64,000 nt of DNA from Flagellimonas yonaguniensis. Its GTDB lineage: Bacteria; Bacteroidota; Bacteroidia; Flavobacteriales; Flavobacteriaceae. The notes beneath the pieces were generated by a model. That model was not told the DNA's origin. It searched no databases and saw only the letters and a list, made by a program, of their open reading frames with translations. Location: the NCBI RefSeq assembly GCF_029193885.1, contig NZ_JARFVB010000007.1, forward strand, positions 1 through 64,000, written 5' to 3'. Both the position numbers and the translations under genes were made by a program. Shown here in pieces: positions 1-8,413 of the stretch (the first letter of the stretch is position 1; every line of letters starts with the position of its first letter).

Positions 1-127
1 GACTTTTTACAGATAGATCTAATCTAAAGGTGGGTCACTTTGGCCCGGCGGGGGTGGGTCACTTTCGTCCGGCCAGCTATGGTCACTTTAACCCGGCGAG
101 GGTGGTATACTATGTCCGGCGTTTCCA
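1..127. mobile_element. End of an IS21-type insertion sequence (partial)
   Basis: Four related units of about 22 bp lie at 29-50, 53-74, 79-98 and 101-121, repeating every 23-24 bp. Each has the form GGTGGGTCACTTT followed by CCGGCG or a close variant. Multiple terminal repeats of this kind are characteristic of IS21-family elements in Bacteroidota. Read on the minus strand, the presumed terminus starts with TGG at 127. The transposase genes istA and istB would lie to the left, outside the window. The element appears to have landed in the 3' part of the neighbouring ParB-like gene. The family assignment rests on repeat architecture only. Confidence 0.6.
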
Positions 128-1405
128 TTCAGGCGTACAATCTGCCATTTTTCTGTTGGCCAATGGTGCCGAATAATCTGTTGATTCATCTTTTGTTTTT
201 TCAACAATTTTTATGAAGACTTCTTTATTCCTGTACGTTTCAGGATGGAACAAAATGCCATTGACAAATCCATTTTCTTTCGCTGAATTATATTTCACAA
301 ATTCTTCATCATAGTCCTGTTTTGCTTCTTCAAGTTCAGCTTTCAATCGTTCTTCAGAATAATCATAGTGTTGATATTCTATCTTAATATCCTGGATTGT
401 TGGCTCAATCGGATGCACTATAATTTCAACATCATCCAGTAGATAGACTTTCAATCCCTTCTTTTCTAATTGTGATATAATTAGCTGATTGTTTTCGTCA
501 TCTGCCCAATACTGTCGCATTTCAGGGATTAAAAAGATATTCTCTTTCTTGGACTTTTCAATCAGGTTTAAGAACGATTTACTTTTCTTAGTTTCAAAAC
601 AGGCTGCTTTTGTACAGACCATTTTACCATCGCCGAACAGATTGCCTTGATTTGCCGCGTTGAAAGGACATTCAACGCAAGACCCAGCTTTTGGGACCAA
701 TTTTTTATCGGCTACATCAAAAGATGCTTTTTCCAAATCGTAGGTCTGGTCTTTAATCATCTTGTTTATCTGATGCGCATTAAAATCCTCGCCCATCGTT
801 TCCAGCATCATCTGTTGTTCTTCCGGTTCAAAGAGCGCGACACCTACACCCAAGGAAATGGTCATTTCGCCATTGCGGACATAGTGCTTGAAACCGTCAA
901 TCAATCCAGCTAATTTTAATCGCTGTCTGATGAAGTTATCCGTTCTACCTAATCGCTTTGCGATTTCAGATGTTGAATACTTTTCACTTAGGTAAGCAAT
1001 TGCCTCGGCTTCTTCGGTAGGTTCAACATCTTGTCTTTGCAGATTTTCGATGATTTGAACTTCCAGAATATCATTGGTCTCATAAGTCCTCACGATACAG
1101 GGCACAGTCTTCTTTCCTGCCAGCTTGCTTGCGCGATATCGGCGTTCGCCCATCACGATGATGTAATGGCCATTTAGTTGCCTTACCGTGATTGGTTGCA
1201 ACACACCGTGCTTTTCGATACTCTCAGAAAGCTGCTGCAAGGCATCATCATTAAAAGTCTTTCTGGGCTGCTCAAGGTCAGGCTTGATTTTACCCAATGG
1301 TAAGTTCTGAATTTGAAGTGCGGATGATTTCTTTCCATTTACTTCTTTCTTGGCAGCTACTTTAGTTCTACTGCGCTTCTTTGTGGTACTAGCTTTTGTT
1401 GTCAT
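110..1405 (-). CDS. ParB/RepB/Spo0J-family protein, 3' end truncated by an IS
   Basis: ParB-like DNA-binding protein of an integrative element. The ParB/Srx domain covers roughly residues 35-130 and includes the signature GERRYRASKLAGKKTVPC. A helix-turn-helix follows (TSEIAKRLGRTDNFIRQRL). A Cys-rich segment around residues 240-270 has CVEC and CTKAAC and may bind metal. Such ParB proteins are common on Bacteroidota conjugative transposons and plasmids, where they act in maintenance or regulation. A longer reading starts at a TTG at 1414; the ATG at 1405 is preferred. The last residues (WKRRT) and the stop codon are encoded by IS terminal repeat sequence, so the native C-terminus is lost. 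Whether the shortened protein still works is unknown. Confidence 0.8.
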   Translation of the reverse strand: MTTKASTTKKRSRTKVAAKKEVNGKKSSALQIQNLPLGKIKPDLEQPRKTFNDDALQQLSESIEKHGVLQPITVRQLNGHYIIVMGERRYRASKLAGKKTVPCIVRTYETNDILEVQIIENLQRQDVEPTEEAEAIAYLSEKYSTSEIAKRLGRTDNFIRQRLKLAGLIDGFKHYVRNGEMTISLGVGVALFEPEEQQMMLETMGEDFNAHQINKMIKDQTYDLEKASFDVADKKLVPKAGSCVECPFNAANQGNLFGDGKMVCTKAACFETKKSKSFLNLIEKSKKENIFLIPEMRQYWADDENNQLIISQLEKKGLKVYLLDDVEIIVHPIEPTIQDIKIEYQHYDYSEERLKAELEEAKQDYDEEFVKYNSAKENGFVNGILFHPETYRNKEVFIKIVEKTKDESTDYSAPLANRKMADCTPEWKRRT

Positions 1406-1770
1406 AATACTCAAATTTTTGATTAAACAATATTTGAGCAGAAACCAAACGGAAGATAAAATCTTGGCTCAAAAGGAAACGGAATAAATGAGTAGTGGAA
1501 GAAGTGTTGGCTTTATGCCGTAGTCTTTTGATGGAAGTATTTTACGAGTTTACCTTGCGTGTATATTGTATGATAATAAACCCCTCTAACGAAGAACGAA
1601 GGTTGAGCTAACCTAAAATTTATTAATTCTCAATAAAGAAAATTGTATTTGGTATCAAATGAAAGGATATAGTATTAAAGCCAATTCGGTTCTGAAAAAA
1701 GACAAAATGTTGTACCTATGTTGTACCCAAGGTCAAAAATCGTGAAGAAAAGCCGCATTTTTAAAATGAA
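1406..1770. other. Non-coding stretch between the ParB gene and tRNA-Leu
   Basis: About 365 bp, AT-rich, with no convincing ORF on either strand. It must hold the ParB promoter (minus strand), but I could not fix one confidently. It probably also contains the element end and attachment site next to tRNA-Leu. Confidence 0.5.
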
Positions 1771-1797
1771 AAAGCCGAAGATTTCTCTTCGGCTTTT
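1771..1797 (-). terminator. Hairpin terminator of tRNA-Leu
   Basis: An 8-bp perfect stem (GCCGAAGA / TCTTCGGC) with a 4-nt loop sits directly after the tRNA-Leu 3' end on the minus strand and is followed by a T-rich run. It fits a Rho-independent terminator. Confidence 0.7.
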
Positions 1798-1798
1798 G

Positions 1799-1880
1799 TA
1801 CGGGCGGGGAGACTCGAACTCCCACACCTCGCGGCATCAGATCCTAAGTCTGACGTGTCTACCAATTCCACCACGCCCGC
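1799..1880 (-). tRNA. tRNA-Leu (UAG anticodon)
   Basis: A complete class II tRNA. The acceptor stem GCGGGCG pairs with CGCCCGT, the D-arm contains GGTAGACACG, and the anticodon loop CTTAGGA gives anticodon UAG. A short variable arm and the T-arm GTTCGAGTC follow. The discriminator base is A, as expected for Leu, and CCA is not encoded. A partial second copy lies 33 bp upstream of its 5' end. Confidence 0.95.
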
Positions 1881-1913
1881 ATTTTAACAATATTTTAAGA
1901 ACCTATACTTGGT

Positions 1914-1956
1914 TAAATCCTAAGTCTAGCGTGTCTACCAATTCCACCACACCCGC
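1914..1956 (-). pseudogene. 5' half of a second tRNA-Leu (attachment-site remnant)
   Basis: About 43 nt match the 5' half of tRNA-Leu (acceptor 5' strand GCGGGTG, D-arm, anticodon loop CTTAGGA). Similarity stops in the 3' side of the anticodon stem; no variable arm, T-arm or acceptor 3' strand follows. Sequence differences from the intact copy (GCGGGTG against GCGGGCG) show it is not a simple local duplication. The break point fits integrase crossover at an anticodon loop. A promoter stands immediately upstream. Confidence 0.75.
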
Positions 1957-1967
1957 GAAATGGAGTG

Positions 1968-1997
1968 CAAATATAAATCAATTTTCCGATTTGCAAA
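1968..1997 (-). promoter_or_regulatory. Bacteroidota-type promoter in front of the tRNA-Leu pair
   Basis: On the minus strand, TTTG (1997-1994), an 18-bp spacer and TATATTTG (1975-1968) match the Bacteroidota -33/-7 consensus TTTG-N19-TAnnTTTG. It lies 12 bp upstream of the half tRNA and would transcribe through it into the intact tRNA-Leu. Confidence 0.65.
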
Positions 1998-2053
1998 TGC
2001 ACTCCCCATAAAAACTTGTTTTTTGTACTTTTAGGGTCCTTTTTAAATCATAT

Positions 2054-3439
2054 ATGAAAGACATAAATAATTACATCAGTACCAACAAGGACAGATTTAT
2101 CAACGAGTTGATCGACCTTTTAAAAATCCCCTCAATAAGTGCCGATAAGGCATACGCCAAAGACGTTCTGAAAGCCGCTAAAGCTGTTAAAAAATCTTTG
2201 GACGATGCAGGTTGCGAAAACACGGAGATTTGTGAAACCAAAGGATACCCCGTGGTGTATGGCGATAAGATCATAGACCCCAATTTGCCCACCGTTTTGG
2301 TGTACGGCCATTACGATGTGCAACCCCCGGACCCAATCGACTTGTGGGACTCCCCTCCTTTTGAGCCCGTCATCAAAAAGACGGAGCTACATCCCGATGG
2401 GGCCATTTTTGCCCGTGGGGCCTGCGACGATAAAGGCCAGTTCTTTATGCACGTCAAAGCCGTGGAATTTATGATCAAAAACGATACACTGCCCTGCAAT
2501 GTAAAATTCATGATCGAAGGAGAGGAAGAAGTGGGAAGCGATAGTTTGGAGGATTTCCTAAAGGAAAACAGCGAAAAATTCAAAAATGATATCATCCTTA
2601 TTTCCGATACAGGTATGATTTCCAATGATACCCCATCCATTACAACGGGATTGCGCGGACTTAGCTATGTGGAAGTGGAAGTAACCGGCGCCAACCGTGA
2701 TCTTCACTCGGGAATATACGGTGGAGCCGCACCAAACCCCATCAACGTACTCGCTAAAATGATAGCACAACTACATGATGAGGATAACCATATCACCATC
2801 CCTGGTTTTTATGATAAAGTGGAAGTCATCTCAGATGACGAGCGTGCTGAAATGGCCAAAGCCCCTTTTGACCTTGAAGCTTACAAAAAATCATTGGACA
2901 TTGGCGATGTACACGGAGAAAAAGGGTATTCCACACCAGAGCGATTCGGCATCCGTCCCACCTTGGATGTGAATGGAATCTGGGGAGGCTATATGGGCGA
3001 AGGGGCAAAAACCGTAATCGCCAGTAAAGCTTATGCCAAAATATCGATGAGATTGGTCCCAGACCAAGATTGGCACGAAATCACCGACCTGTTCACCAAA
3101 CATTTTGAATCCATTGCCCCAAAAAGTGTGAAAGTGAAGGTAACTCCCCATCACGGAGGTCAGGCATACGTAACACCAATTGACAGCATTGGCTACCAAG
3201 CAGCTTCCAAAGCCATGGAAACCACCTTTGGAAAAACACCTGTTCCACAACGAACCGGAGGAAGTATACCAATCGTGGCCCTTTTTGAAAGCGTTTTTGA
3301 CAGTAAGACCATCCTTCTTGGATTTGGTTTGGACAGTGATGCCATCCACTCCCCCAACGAACATTTTGGGGTCTGGAACTTTTTAAAGGGCATTGAAACC
3401 ATACCCTATTTTTACAAGTATTTCAACGAAATTTATTAA
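2054..3439 (+). CDS. M20-family dipeptidase
   Basis: Zinc-dependent metallopeptidase of the M20 (ArgE/DapE/carnosinase-like) family, 461 residues, a usual length. Metal and catalytic motifs are visible: GHYDVQPP with metal ligand His86, the bridging Asp in RGACDDKGQ (about residue 125), EGEEEVGS with the general-base Glu (about 157-158), and a late His in SPNEHFG. The dimerisation domain fits the middle region with DLHSGIYGG. There is no signal peptide, so it is probably cytoplasmic and cleaves imported di- or short peptides. It is followed 23 bp later by a secreted S9 peptidase in the same direction, so the pair may form a peptide-degradation unit. Confidence 0.92.
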   Translation: MKDINNYISTNKDRFINELIDLLKIPSISADKAYAKDVLKAAKAVKKSLDDAGCENTEICETKGYPVVYGDKIIDPNLPTVLVYGHYDVQPPDPIDLWDSPPFEPVIKKTELHPDGAIFARGACDDKGQFFMHVKAVEFMIKNDTLPCNVKFMIEGEEEVGSDSLEDFLKENSEKFKNDIILISDTGMISNDTPSITTGLRGLSYVEVEVTGANRDLHSGIYGGAAPNPINVLAKMIAQLHDEDNHITIPGFYDKVEVISDDERAEMAKAPFDLEAYKKSLDIGDVHGEKGYSTPERFGIRPTLDVNGIWGGYMGEGAKTVIASKAYAKISMRLVPDQDWHEITDLFTKHFESIAPKSVKVKVTPHHGGQAYVTPIDSIGYQAASKAMETTFGKTPVPQRTGGSIPIVALFESVFDSKTILLGFGLDSDAIHSPNEHFGVWNFLKGIETIPYFYKYFNEIY

Positions 3440-3462
3440 TCAACCTTAAACAACCTTATGAA

Positions 3463-5763
3463 ATGAAGTCAACCAACTTTATTATTCACACCTGTTTGGC
3501 CGCCTTGTGTGTTTCGTCATCCCTATTGGCCCAAAACAAAATGCCCTTTGAAACTTATGAAAGAGCCACCAAATATTTGAGCAAGAACATGGCTCCATGG
3601 GTACACGATGAAATACAATATCCGTCTTGGGGCAGCAACAATACGTTTAGCTATACATTGAACGCCAAGGAGGGTCCACAATACATGAAGGTCAATTTGT
3701 CCAACGGTAAAAAGAGTACTGCTTTTGACCCACAAAAAATGGCATCTGCCCTCTCTAAAACTCTTGGAAAAAGTATCGACCCTAAAAACCTCCCTATTAG
3801 ATTCTTTGATTTTCAAGACAAGAATACCATAGCCTTCACTTTTGATGGGAAAAATTACCTGTACAATACCAAAAACAGCACTATTTTGGATGGAGAGACC
3901 ACATCACAAAGAAATCGTGATGAATATGTTGCCCCAAATGGTAAAATAGCAGCATTCATAGACGATTATAATCTTTGGATCAAGGATTTAGAGACAAACC
4001 AAAAAATCCAGCTGACTTTTGATGGTGAAAAGGATTATGGATATGCCACCAACAATGCTGGATGGACAAAAGGAGATAATCCTGTACTGAAATGGTCCCC
4101 CAATTCTGATAAAATCGCCACTTTTAGACAAGATGCCCGAAACGTTGGCGAAATGTACCTTACCAGTACCAATGTAGGGCATCCGGAACTGAAAGCTTGG
4201 AAGCACCCTTTGCCTGGGGACAGCGCCGTTTTTAAATTGGAAAGGGTCATCATCAATCTCAATACCAAAGAACTAATCCCCCTTAAAAAAGAATCAGATT
4301 TCCAACGTTCCACGATTACGGACCATGTAGCGGGGAGGAATGGTGAGTTTTATGATAATGATTGGAAACAAGACGGTTCCCAACTGGCCTTAGTCTCTTC
4401 TTCGCGAGACCATAAGGTAGCCCACCTCCAAGTAGCAGATGCGCAAAATGGAGAGGTAAGGTCGGTTCTCAAGGAAGTGACCAAGACATATTTTGAATCC
4501 GGGGCAAGAAAAATCAATTGGAATGTACTTTTTGACAGTAATGAGGTCATATGGTTTTCTGAAAGGGACAATTGGGGGCACCTCTATTTGTACAATTTGG
4601 AAACCGGAGAATTAAAAAATCGTATTACCCAAGGAGATTGGGCCGTTCAACAAGTGCTCCACGTTGATGAAAAAAACAGAAAAATCTATTTTACCGCCGC
4701 TGGAAAAGAATCGGGAAATCCATACTACCACTATCTCTACTCAGTTGATTTTGATGGAAGCCATTTAAAATTGCTCACCCCAGAAAAAGCAGCCCATAGA
4801 ATTACCTTGGCTCCCGACAATAAAACCTTTTTGGACGAATACTCCACGGTAAACACTCCACCAACTTGGGTACTCAAAAAAATGAATGGGGCACTCTTAT
4901 CCACCCTAGGTACAGCAGATATTTCAGAACTTAAGGCCAATGGATGGCAAGAACCAGTGGAATTTCATGTAAAGGCAAGGGATAACGAAACAGATATTTA
5001 CGGCATCCTCTTTCTTCCCAGCGACTACGATGAAACAAAGTCATATCCCATTTTAAACCACATCTATCCAGGTCCACAATCGGGCAGTGTGGGCAATTAT
5101 GCGTTCCTTCCTGCACGTAGAGATCGACAGTCATTGGCAGAACTGGGCTTTATCGTGGTGGGAATAGATGCCATGGGCACCCCGGGACGCTCTAAAAGCT
5201 TCCATGATGCTTATTATGGAAATATGGGCGACAATGGCTTGCCAGATAATATTACCGCTATCAAACAACTGGCAAGTAAATATCAAGGCATGGATACCAC
5301 GAGAGTTGGTATTTGGGGACATTCTGGAGGTGGTTTCGCCTCTACTGATGCCATTCTTCGTTATCCGGATTTTTATGATGTTGCTGTATCCACCTCTGGA
5401 AACCATGACAATAGAAATTATGAAGCTGATTGGGGTGAAAAATGGCATGGCCTATTGGAAAGCTATCCTGATGGCACCACTTCCTATGATAAACAAGCCA
5501 ACCAATTATTGGCCCAAAACTTAAAAGGGAAGTTGCTTTTGGGACATGGAACCATGGATGATAATGTTCCCCCATCGAACACTTTATTGGTAGTGGAGGC
5601 TCTCATAAAAGCGAATAAAGACTTTGATCTTATTCTATATCCCAACAAACGTCATGGTTATGGAGACATGACCTCCTACATGACCCGCAAGCGGTGGGAT
5701 TATTTTGTGAAAAACCTAAAGGGTATGGAACCTCCCAAAGAGTTTCCTTTGGAAAAACTCTAG
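3463..5763 (+). CDS. S9-family prolyl oligopeptidase (DPP IV-like), exported
   Basis: Serine peptidase of 766 residues with an N-terminal signal peptide (about residues 1-23, ending SSLLAQ). An eight-bladed beta-propeller (DPPIV_N) covers roughly residues 100-480 and the alpha/beta hydrolase Peptidase_S9 domain covers 530-766. The catalytic triad can be read directly: Ser621 in GHSGGG, Asp699 or Asp700 in MDDNVP, and His731 in KRHGYG. The family removes dipeptides from peptide N-termini, usually after Pro or Ala, in the periplasm. Its product would suit the upstream dipeptidase. A strong terminator follows. Confidence 0.92.
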   Translation: MKSTNFIIHTCLAALCVSSSLLAQNKMPFETYERATKYLSKNMAPWVHDEIQYPSWGSNNTFSYTLNAKEGPQYMKVNLSNGKKSTAFDPQKMASALSKTLGKSIDPKNLPIRFFDFQDKNTIAFTFDGKNYLYNTKNSTILDGETTSQRNRDEYVAPNGKIAAFIDDYNLWIKDLETNQKIQLTFDGEKDYGYATNNAGWTKGDNPVLKWSPNSDKIATFRQDARNVGEMYLTSTNVGHPELKAWKHPLPGDSAVFKLERVIINLNTKELIPLKKESDFQRSTITDHVAGRNGEFYDNDWKQDGSQLALVSSSRDHKVAHLQVADAQNGEVRSVLKEVTKTYFESGARKINWNVLFDSNEVIWFSERDNWGHLYLYNLETGELKNRITQGDWAVQQVLHVDEKNRKIYFTAAGKESGNPYYHYLYSVDFDGSHLKLLTPEKAAHRITLAPDNKTFLDEYSTVNTPPTWVLKKMNGALLSTLGTADISELKANGWQEPVEFHVKARDNETDIYGILFLPSDYDETKSYPILNHIYPGPQSGSVGNYAFLPARRDRQSLAELGFIVVGIDAMGTPGRSKSFHDAYYGNMGDNGLPDNITAIKQLASKYQGMDTTRVGIWGHSGGGFASTDAILRYPDFYDVAVSTSGNHDNRNYEADWGEKWHGLLESYPDGTTSYDKQANQLLAQNLKGKLLLGHGTMDDNVPPSNTLLVVEALIKANKDFDLILYPNKRHGYGDMTSYMTRKRWDYFVKNLKGMEPPKEFPLEKL

Positions 5764-5788
5764 CTCAACACCTTACAAGCCTTAATAA

Positions 5789-5817
5789 AAAGCCCCCTTT
5801 GATAAGGGGGCTTTTTT
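5789..5817 (+). terminator. Rho-independent terminator after the S9 peptidase
   Basis: The stem AAGCCCCCTT / AAGGGGGCTT with a 4-nt loop is followed by a T-run. It ends the 2054-5763 transcription unit and may also work from the other strand. Confidence 0.9.
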
Positions 5818-5921
5818 CTCTATTAGGATAGAGTTAGGGGTAATTGGGAATTCTCTTATTCCAATAATTTTTTCGCCAACCTGTCAGCAGTAGTAGCTCC
5901 CAGTTCGAGGGAGGTAAAGGC

Positions 5922-6500
5922 CTAAAGCTTTTTAACGTACTTGGTAATGATCACAATTTGTTGACCATCTACCTTACCCTCAATATATTCAGCATTATCG
6001 TGATCTAGGGAAATCCGTCTAACGGCGGTTCCCTGTTTCGCGACCATGCTGGAACCTTTCACTTTCAGGTCTTTGATCAAAACAACACTATCTCCGTTCT
6101 CCAAAATGTTACCGTTTACATCCCGGTGCACAATTTTTTCGCCCTCTTCCCCATCTTCCCCAGTTGCTTTGGCCCATGCCAATGTCTCATCTTCCAAATA
6201 CATCATATCCAGCAAGTCCTGCGGCCATCCTTCGGATTTCAAGCGGTTCAGCATGCGCCACACCACCACTTTTACAGCATCATGTTCGCTCCACATACTA
6301 TCGTTCAAACAACGCCAGTGGTTGGCATCTGTGGTTTCCGGATTTTCTATTTGGTTTTTACAAGTGGTACTTATCAAAATACTGCCATCCAATCCTCCTG
6401 TAGAAACAGGTGGAACCTCATAAATTACCAAATCGTCAGCAACACCACTTAGTTCGCAAACACCCCCACTCCTTTCTAGCAAGTCTTCCAATAAAGCCAT
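5922..6500 (-). CDS. PhnA (YjdM)-domain protein
   Basis: A 192-residue protein whose C-terminal third (about 125-192, with NGDSVVLIKDLKVKGSS and RRISLDHDNAEYIEGKVDGQ) is a clear PhnA/YjdM C-terminal domain of SH3-like fold. The N-terminal part (CELSG, WRCLNDSMWSEHDAVKVV) is an extended version seen in Bacteroidota. The name PhnA comes from an old link with alkylphosphonate use; the actual molecular function is unclear. It is a single gene facing the terminator of the S9 peptidase. Confidence 0.85.
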   Translation of the reverse strand: MALLEDLLERSGGVCELSGVADDLVIYEVPPVSTGGLDGSILISTTCKNQIENPETTDANHWRCLNDSMWSEHDAVKVVVWRMLNRLKSEGWPQDLLDMMYLEDETLAWAKATGEDGEEGEKIVHRDVNGNILENGDSVVLIKDLKVKGSSMVAKQGTAVRRISLDHDNAEYIEGKVDGQQIVIITKYVKKL

Positions 6501-6612
6501 TTTCGAATATTTTAAAGTGCCACAAACTTAGGCTTTTTAGACCAAAAGCTTCAAAAGAAAAAATCCACCCATTTTGCAATGAGTGGATTTCATCAAACTG
6601 CCACCTCAATCA

Positions 6613-7815
6613 CTAAGGTAATTGTGAATATCCGTGTCTTGTTTTCCAAAGGAAATATTTTTCGAACAACACTTTGGAGAAGTCGTAGAACACATTGGGT
6701 ATCATGATGGCAAAGTTTCGTGGTTTGAACAAGTGGTCACTTACGATGATCACTTCCTTTTTACCGGCATCCATTACACATATACCTGGGATTTTTCCCC
6801 AAGCTTTCTTCTTCAATTTATCTTTGCCCTTTGTTATCCTGATGATGTTCTCAGCAACTATTTTACCTGTCTCATCGGATGGATATCCCGTTTTTGGGCC
6901 TGAAAATGGCACTTTTCCAGGTTTAAATGGCAGTTTCACATCCACAGCAATACCTGCAGACCAAATATTGGGGTATTTAAAGTGTCTGTAATCTTCCCCA
7001 ACGGGCAAGTATCCTGCTGCATTAGCCTCCAATTTTGGAGAGTTCACCACAAAGTCCACGCCCACAAAAGGTGGCATCAACATGGTAAATTTGCTTGGCA
7101 ACACCTCATCTGAAGTAAGGGTAACGCTATCCTCGGTCACTTCCTTGACCCCAACCTGGGTTCGGTAGTGAATGTTGAACATATTCATAAAGGACTTGAG
7201 CATGGTTTCGCCCCCGGTGATTCCGTCAATACCGAAGTGGCCTAAAAATGTTTCGGGGGTAATCCAGTACAAGTCCACTTTCTTTCTGATTTTTTGTTCT
7301 CTCAACCATTTCTCCACATTGAACAAAAACTCATAGGCCGCACCCATACAACCAGCATTTTGGGTGGCTCCAATCACAATAGGGCCAGGATTTTTCTTAA
7401 ATTCTTCCAGAGCGCTCCTTGTTTTCATGGCACCATTCGGAGTGCCAATGTAATGGGCATACTCTCTTACCCCTGGGGCCACATCGTATTTTACTTTGGG
7501 GCCTGTGGCAATGACCAAATGATCATACGTAAAATCACCTTTGGTCGTATGCACTATTTGACTTTCGGGATCTACCTCCAAAGCTTCCGCCTGTACAAAT
7601 TCAACTCCTTTCTTTTCAAGAATGGTGTCTTTTCTGAATGAAATATCCTTGATTTCCCTTCTTCCAAAAGGTACCCAGATCAATGAGGGAACAAACAAGA
7701 ACAATGGTGATTTATCTATCACTAACACCTTATGTTCCTTTTTCCCTTTCCTCTTAATTTCCAATGCGGCGGTCATTCCTGCAAAATTCCCACCAATAAC
7801 TACTGTGGTTTTCAT
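6613..7815 (-). CDS. Sulfide:quinone oxidoreductase-like FAD/NAD(P) flavoprotein
   Basis: A 400-residue flavoprotein disulfide-reductase fold. It has an N-terminal FAD-binding GxGxxG-like motif (VIGGNFAGMTAA) and a later ATG-type FAD contact (VIATGPK), and it lacks the CxxC of glutathione-reductase types. Two cysteines, in NAGCMGAAYE and GICVMDAG, align in context with the redox cysteines of sulfide:quinone oxidoreductase, which oxidises sulfide to polysulfide and passes electrons to the quinone pool. A C-terminal amphipathic stretch (FYDFSKVLFEKYFLWK) fits membrane attachment. It stands alone. Sulfide as the substrate is likely but not proven by sequence; NDH-2-like activity is the alternative. 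Confidence 0.78.
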   Translation of the reverse strand: MKTTVVIGGNFAGMTAALEIKRKGKKEHKVLVIDKSPLFLFVPSLIWVPFGRREIKDISFRKDTILEKKGVEFVQAEALEVDPESQIVHTTKGDFTYDHLVIATGPKVKYDVAPGVREYAHYIGTPNGAMKTRSALEEFKKNPGPIVIGATQNAGCMGAAYEFLFNVEKWLREQKIRKKVDLYWITPETFLGHFGIDGITGGETMLKSFMNMFNIHYRTQVGVKEVTEDSVTLTSDEVLPSKFTMLMPPFVGVDFVVNSPKLEANAAGYLPVGEDYRHFKYPNIWSAGIAVDVKLPFKPGKVPFSGPKTGYPSDETGKIVAENIIRITKGKDKLKKKAWGKIPGICVMDAGKKEVIIVSDHLFKPRNFAIMIPNVFYDFSKVLFEKYFLWKTRHGYSQLP

Positions 7816-7980
7816 GATTGTGTGATTTAATATTATAAATATACCTTTCTATCTCCTATGGGTCAGTAACTTAAGGCACATAAGCGTACCCTGTCCAAAC
7901 ATCCAAAACTAACCTTTGCCGATGTGATTTTTGCCTAAATCCAGTTGATGGACCAAAAAGTTTTTGCTTACAAATAAACT

Positions 7981-8020
7981 CTACATTTGTAGAATTGATA
8001 TTTTTATTCTATGTTTGTAG
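7981..8020 (+). promoter_or_regulatory. Promoter with two overlapping BlaI-type operators
   Basis: Two dyads, CTACA-TT-TGTAG (7981-7992, perfect) and CTATG-TT-TGTAG (8009-8020, one mismatch), match the BlaI/MecI/CopY operator consensus TACAnnTGTA. The same bases supply a Bacteroidota promoter: TTTG at 7986-7989 (in dyad 1), a 20-bp spacer and TATGTTTG at 8010-8017 (in dyad 2). Repressor binding would therefore cover both promoter elements of the blaI-M56 operon. Confidence 0.75.
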
Positions 8021-8045
8021 AACAATTCTTTTAAATCATCAAAAA

Positions 8046-8411
8046 ATGCAACTGTCAAAATCCGAGGAGGAGTTAATGAACATTGTTTGGAAATTGAAAA
8101 AGGCCTTCATGAAGGACATACTGGAAGCCTATCCAGAACCCAAACCAGCGACCACAACGGTGGCCACACTTTTAAAGCGGATAGCGGACAAAGGTTTTAT
8201 AGCCTACAACAATGTTGGAAGAAGTAGGGAGTACTACCCTTTGGTCATGAAGAAGGACTATTTTTCCAAGCATGTGAACGGACTCATCAAAAACTTTTTC
8301 AATGATAGTGCGAGTCAGTTTGCTTCCTTCTTTACCCAAGAGACCAACTTGAGCAAAAGTGAGTTGGAAGAATTGAAAAAGCTCATCGACAACGAAATCA
8401 AAAAGAAATAA
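8046..8411 (+). CDS. BlaI/MecI/CopY-family transcriptional repressor
   Basis: A 121-residue winged-helix repressor. MQLSKSEEELMNIVWKLKK begins the fold, the recognition region lies around EPKPATTTVATLLKRIADKG, and a C-terminal dimerisation helix follows. A longer reading from 7995 would start inside the operator, so the ATG at 8046 is chosen. The family represses its own operon until the partner M56 membrane peptidase triggers its removal. The M56 gene follows after 2 bp, and two TACAnnTGTA-type dyads lie directly upstream. Confidence 0.9.
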   Translation: MQLSKSEEELMNIVWKLKKAFMKDILEAYPEPKPATTTVATLLKRIADKGFIAYNNVGRSREYYPLVMKKDYFSKHVNGLIKNFFNDSASQFASFFTQETNLSKSELEELKKLIDNEIKKK

Positions 8412-8413
8412 TT

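Noticed and set aside
28-121. Four regularly spaced repeats at the window start, CRISPR-like at first sight
   Set aside because: The period is only 24 bp with 2-5 bp between units and the units vary; this fits IS21 terminal repeats. No cas gene is present.
1718-2011. 97-residue plus-strand ORF
   Set aside because: It is antisense to the tRNA-Leu gene and its partial copy and has no protein-like features.
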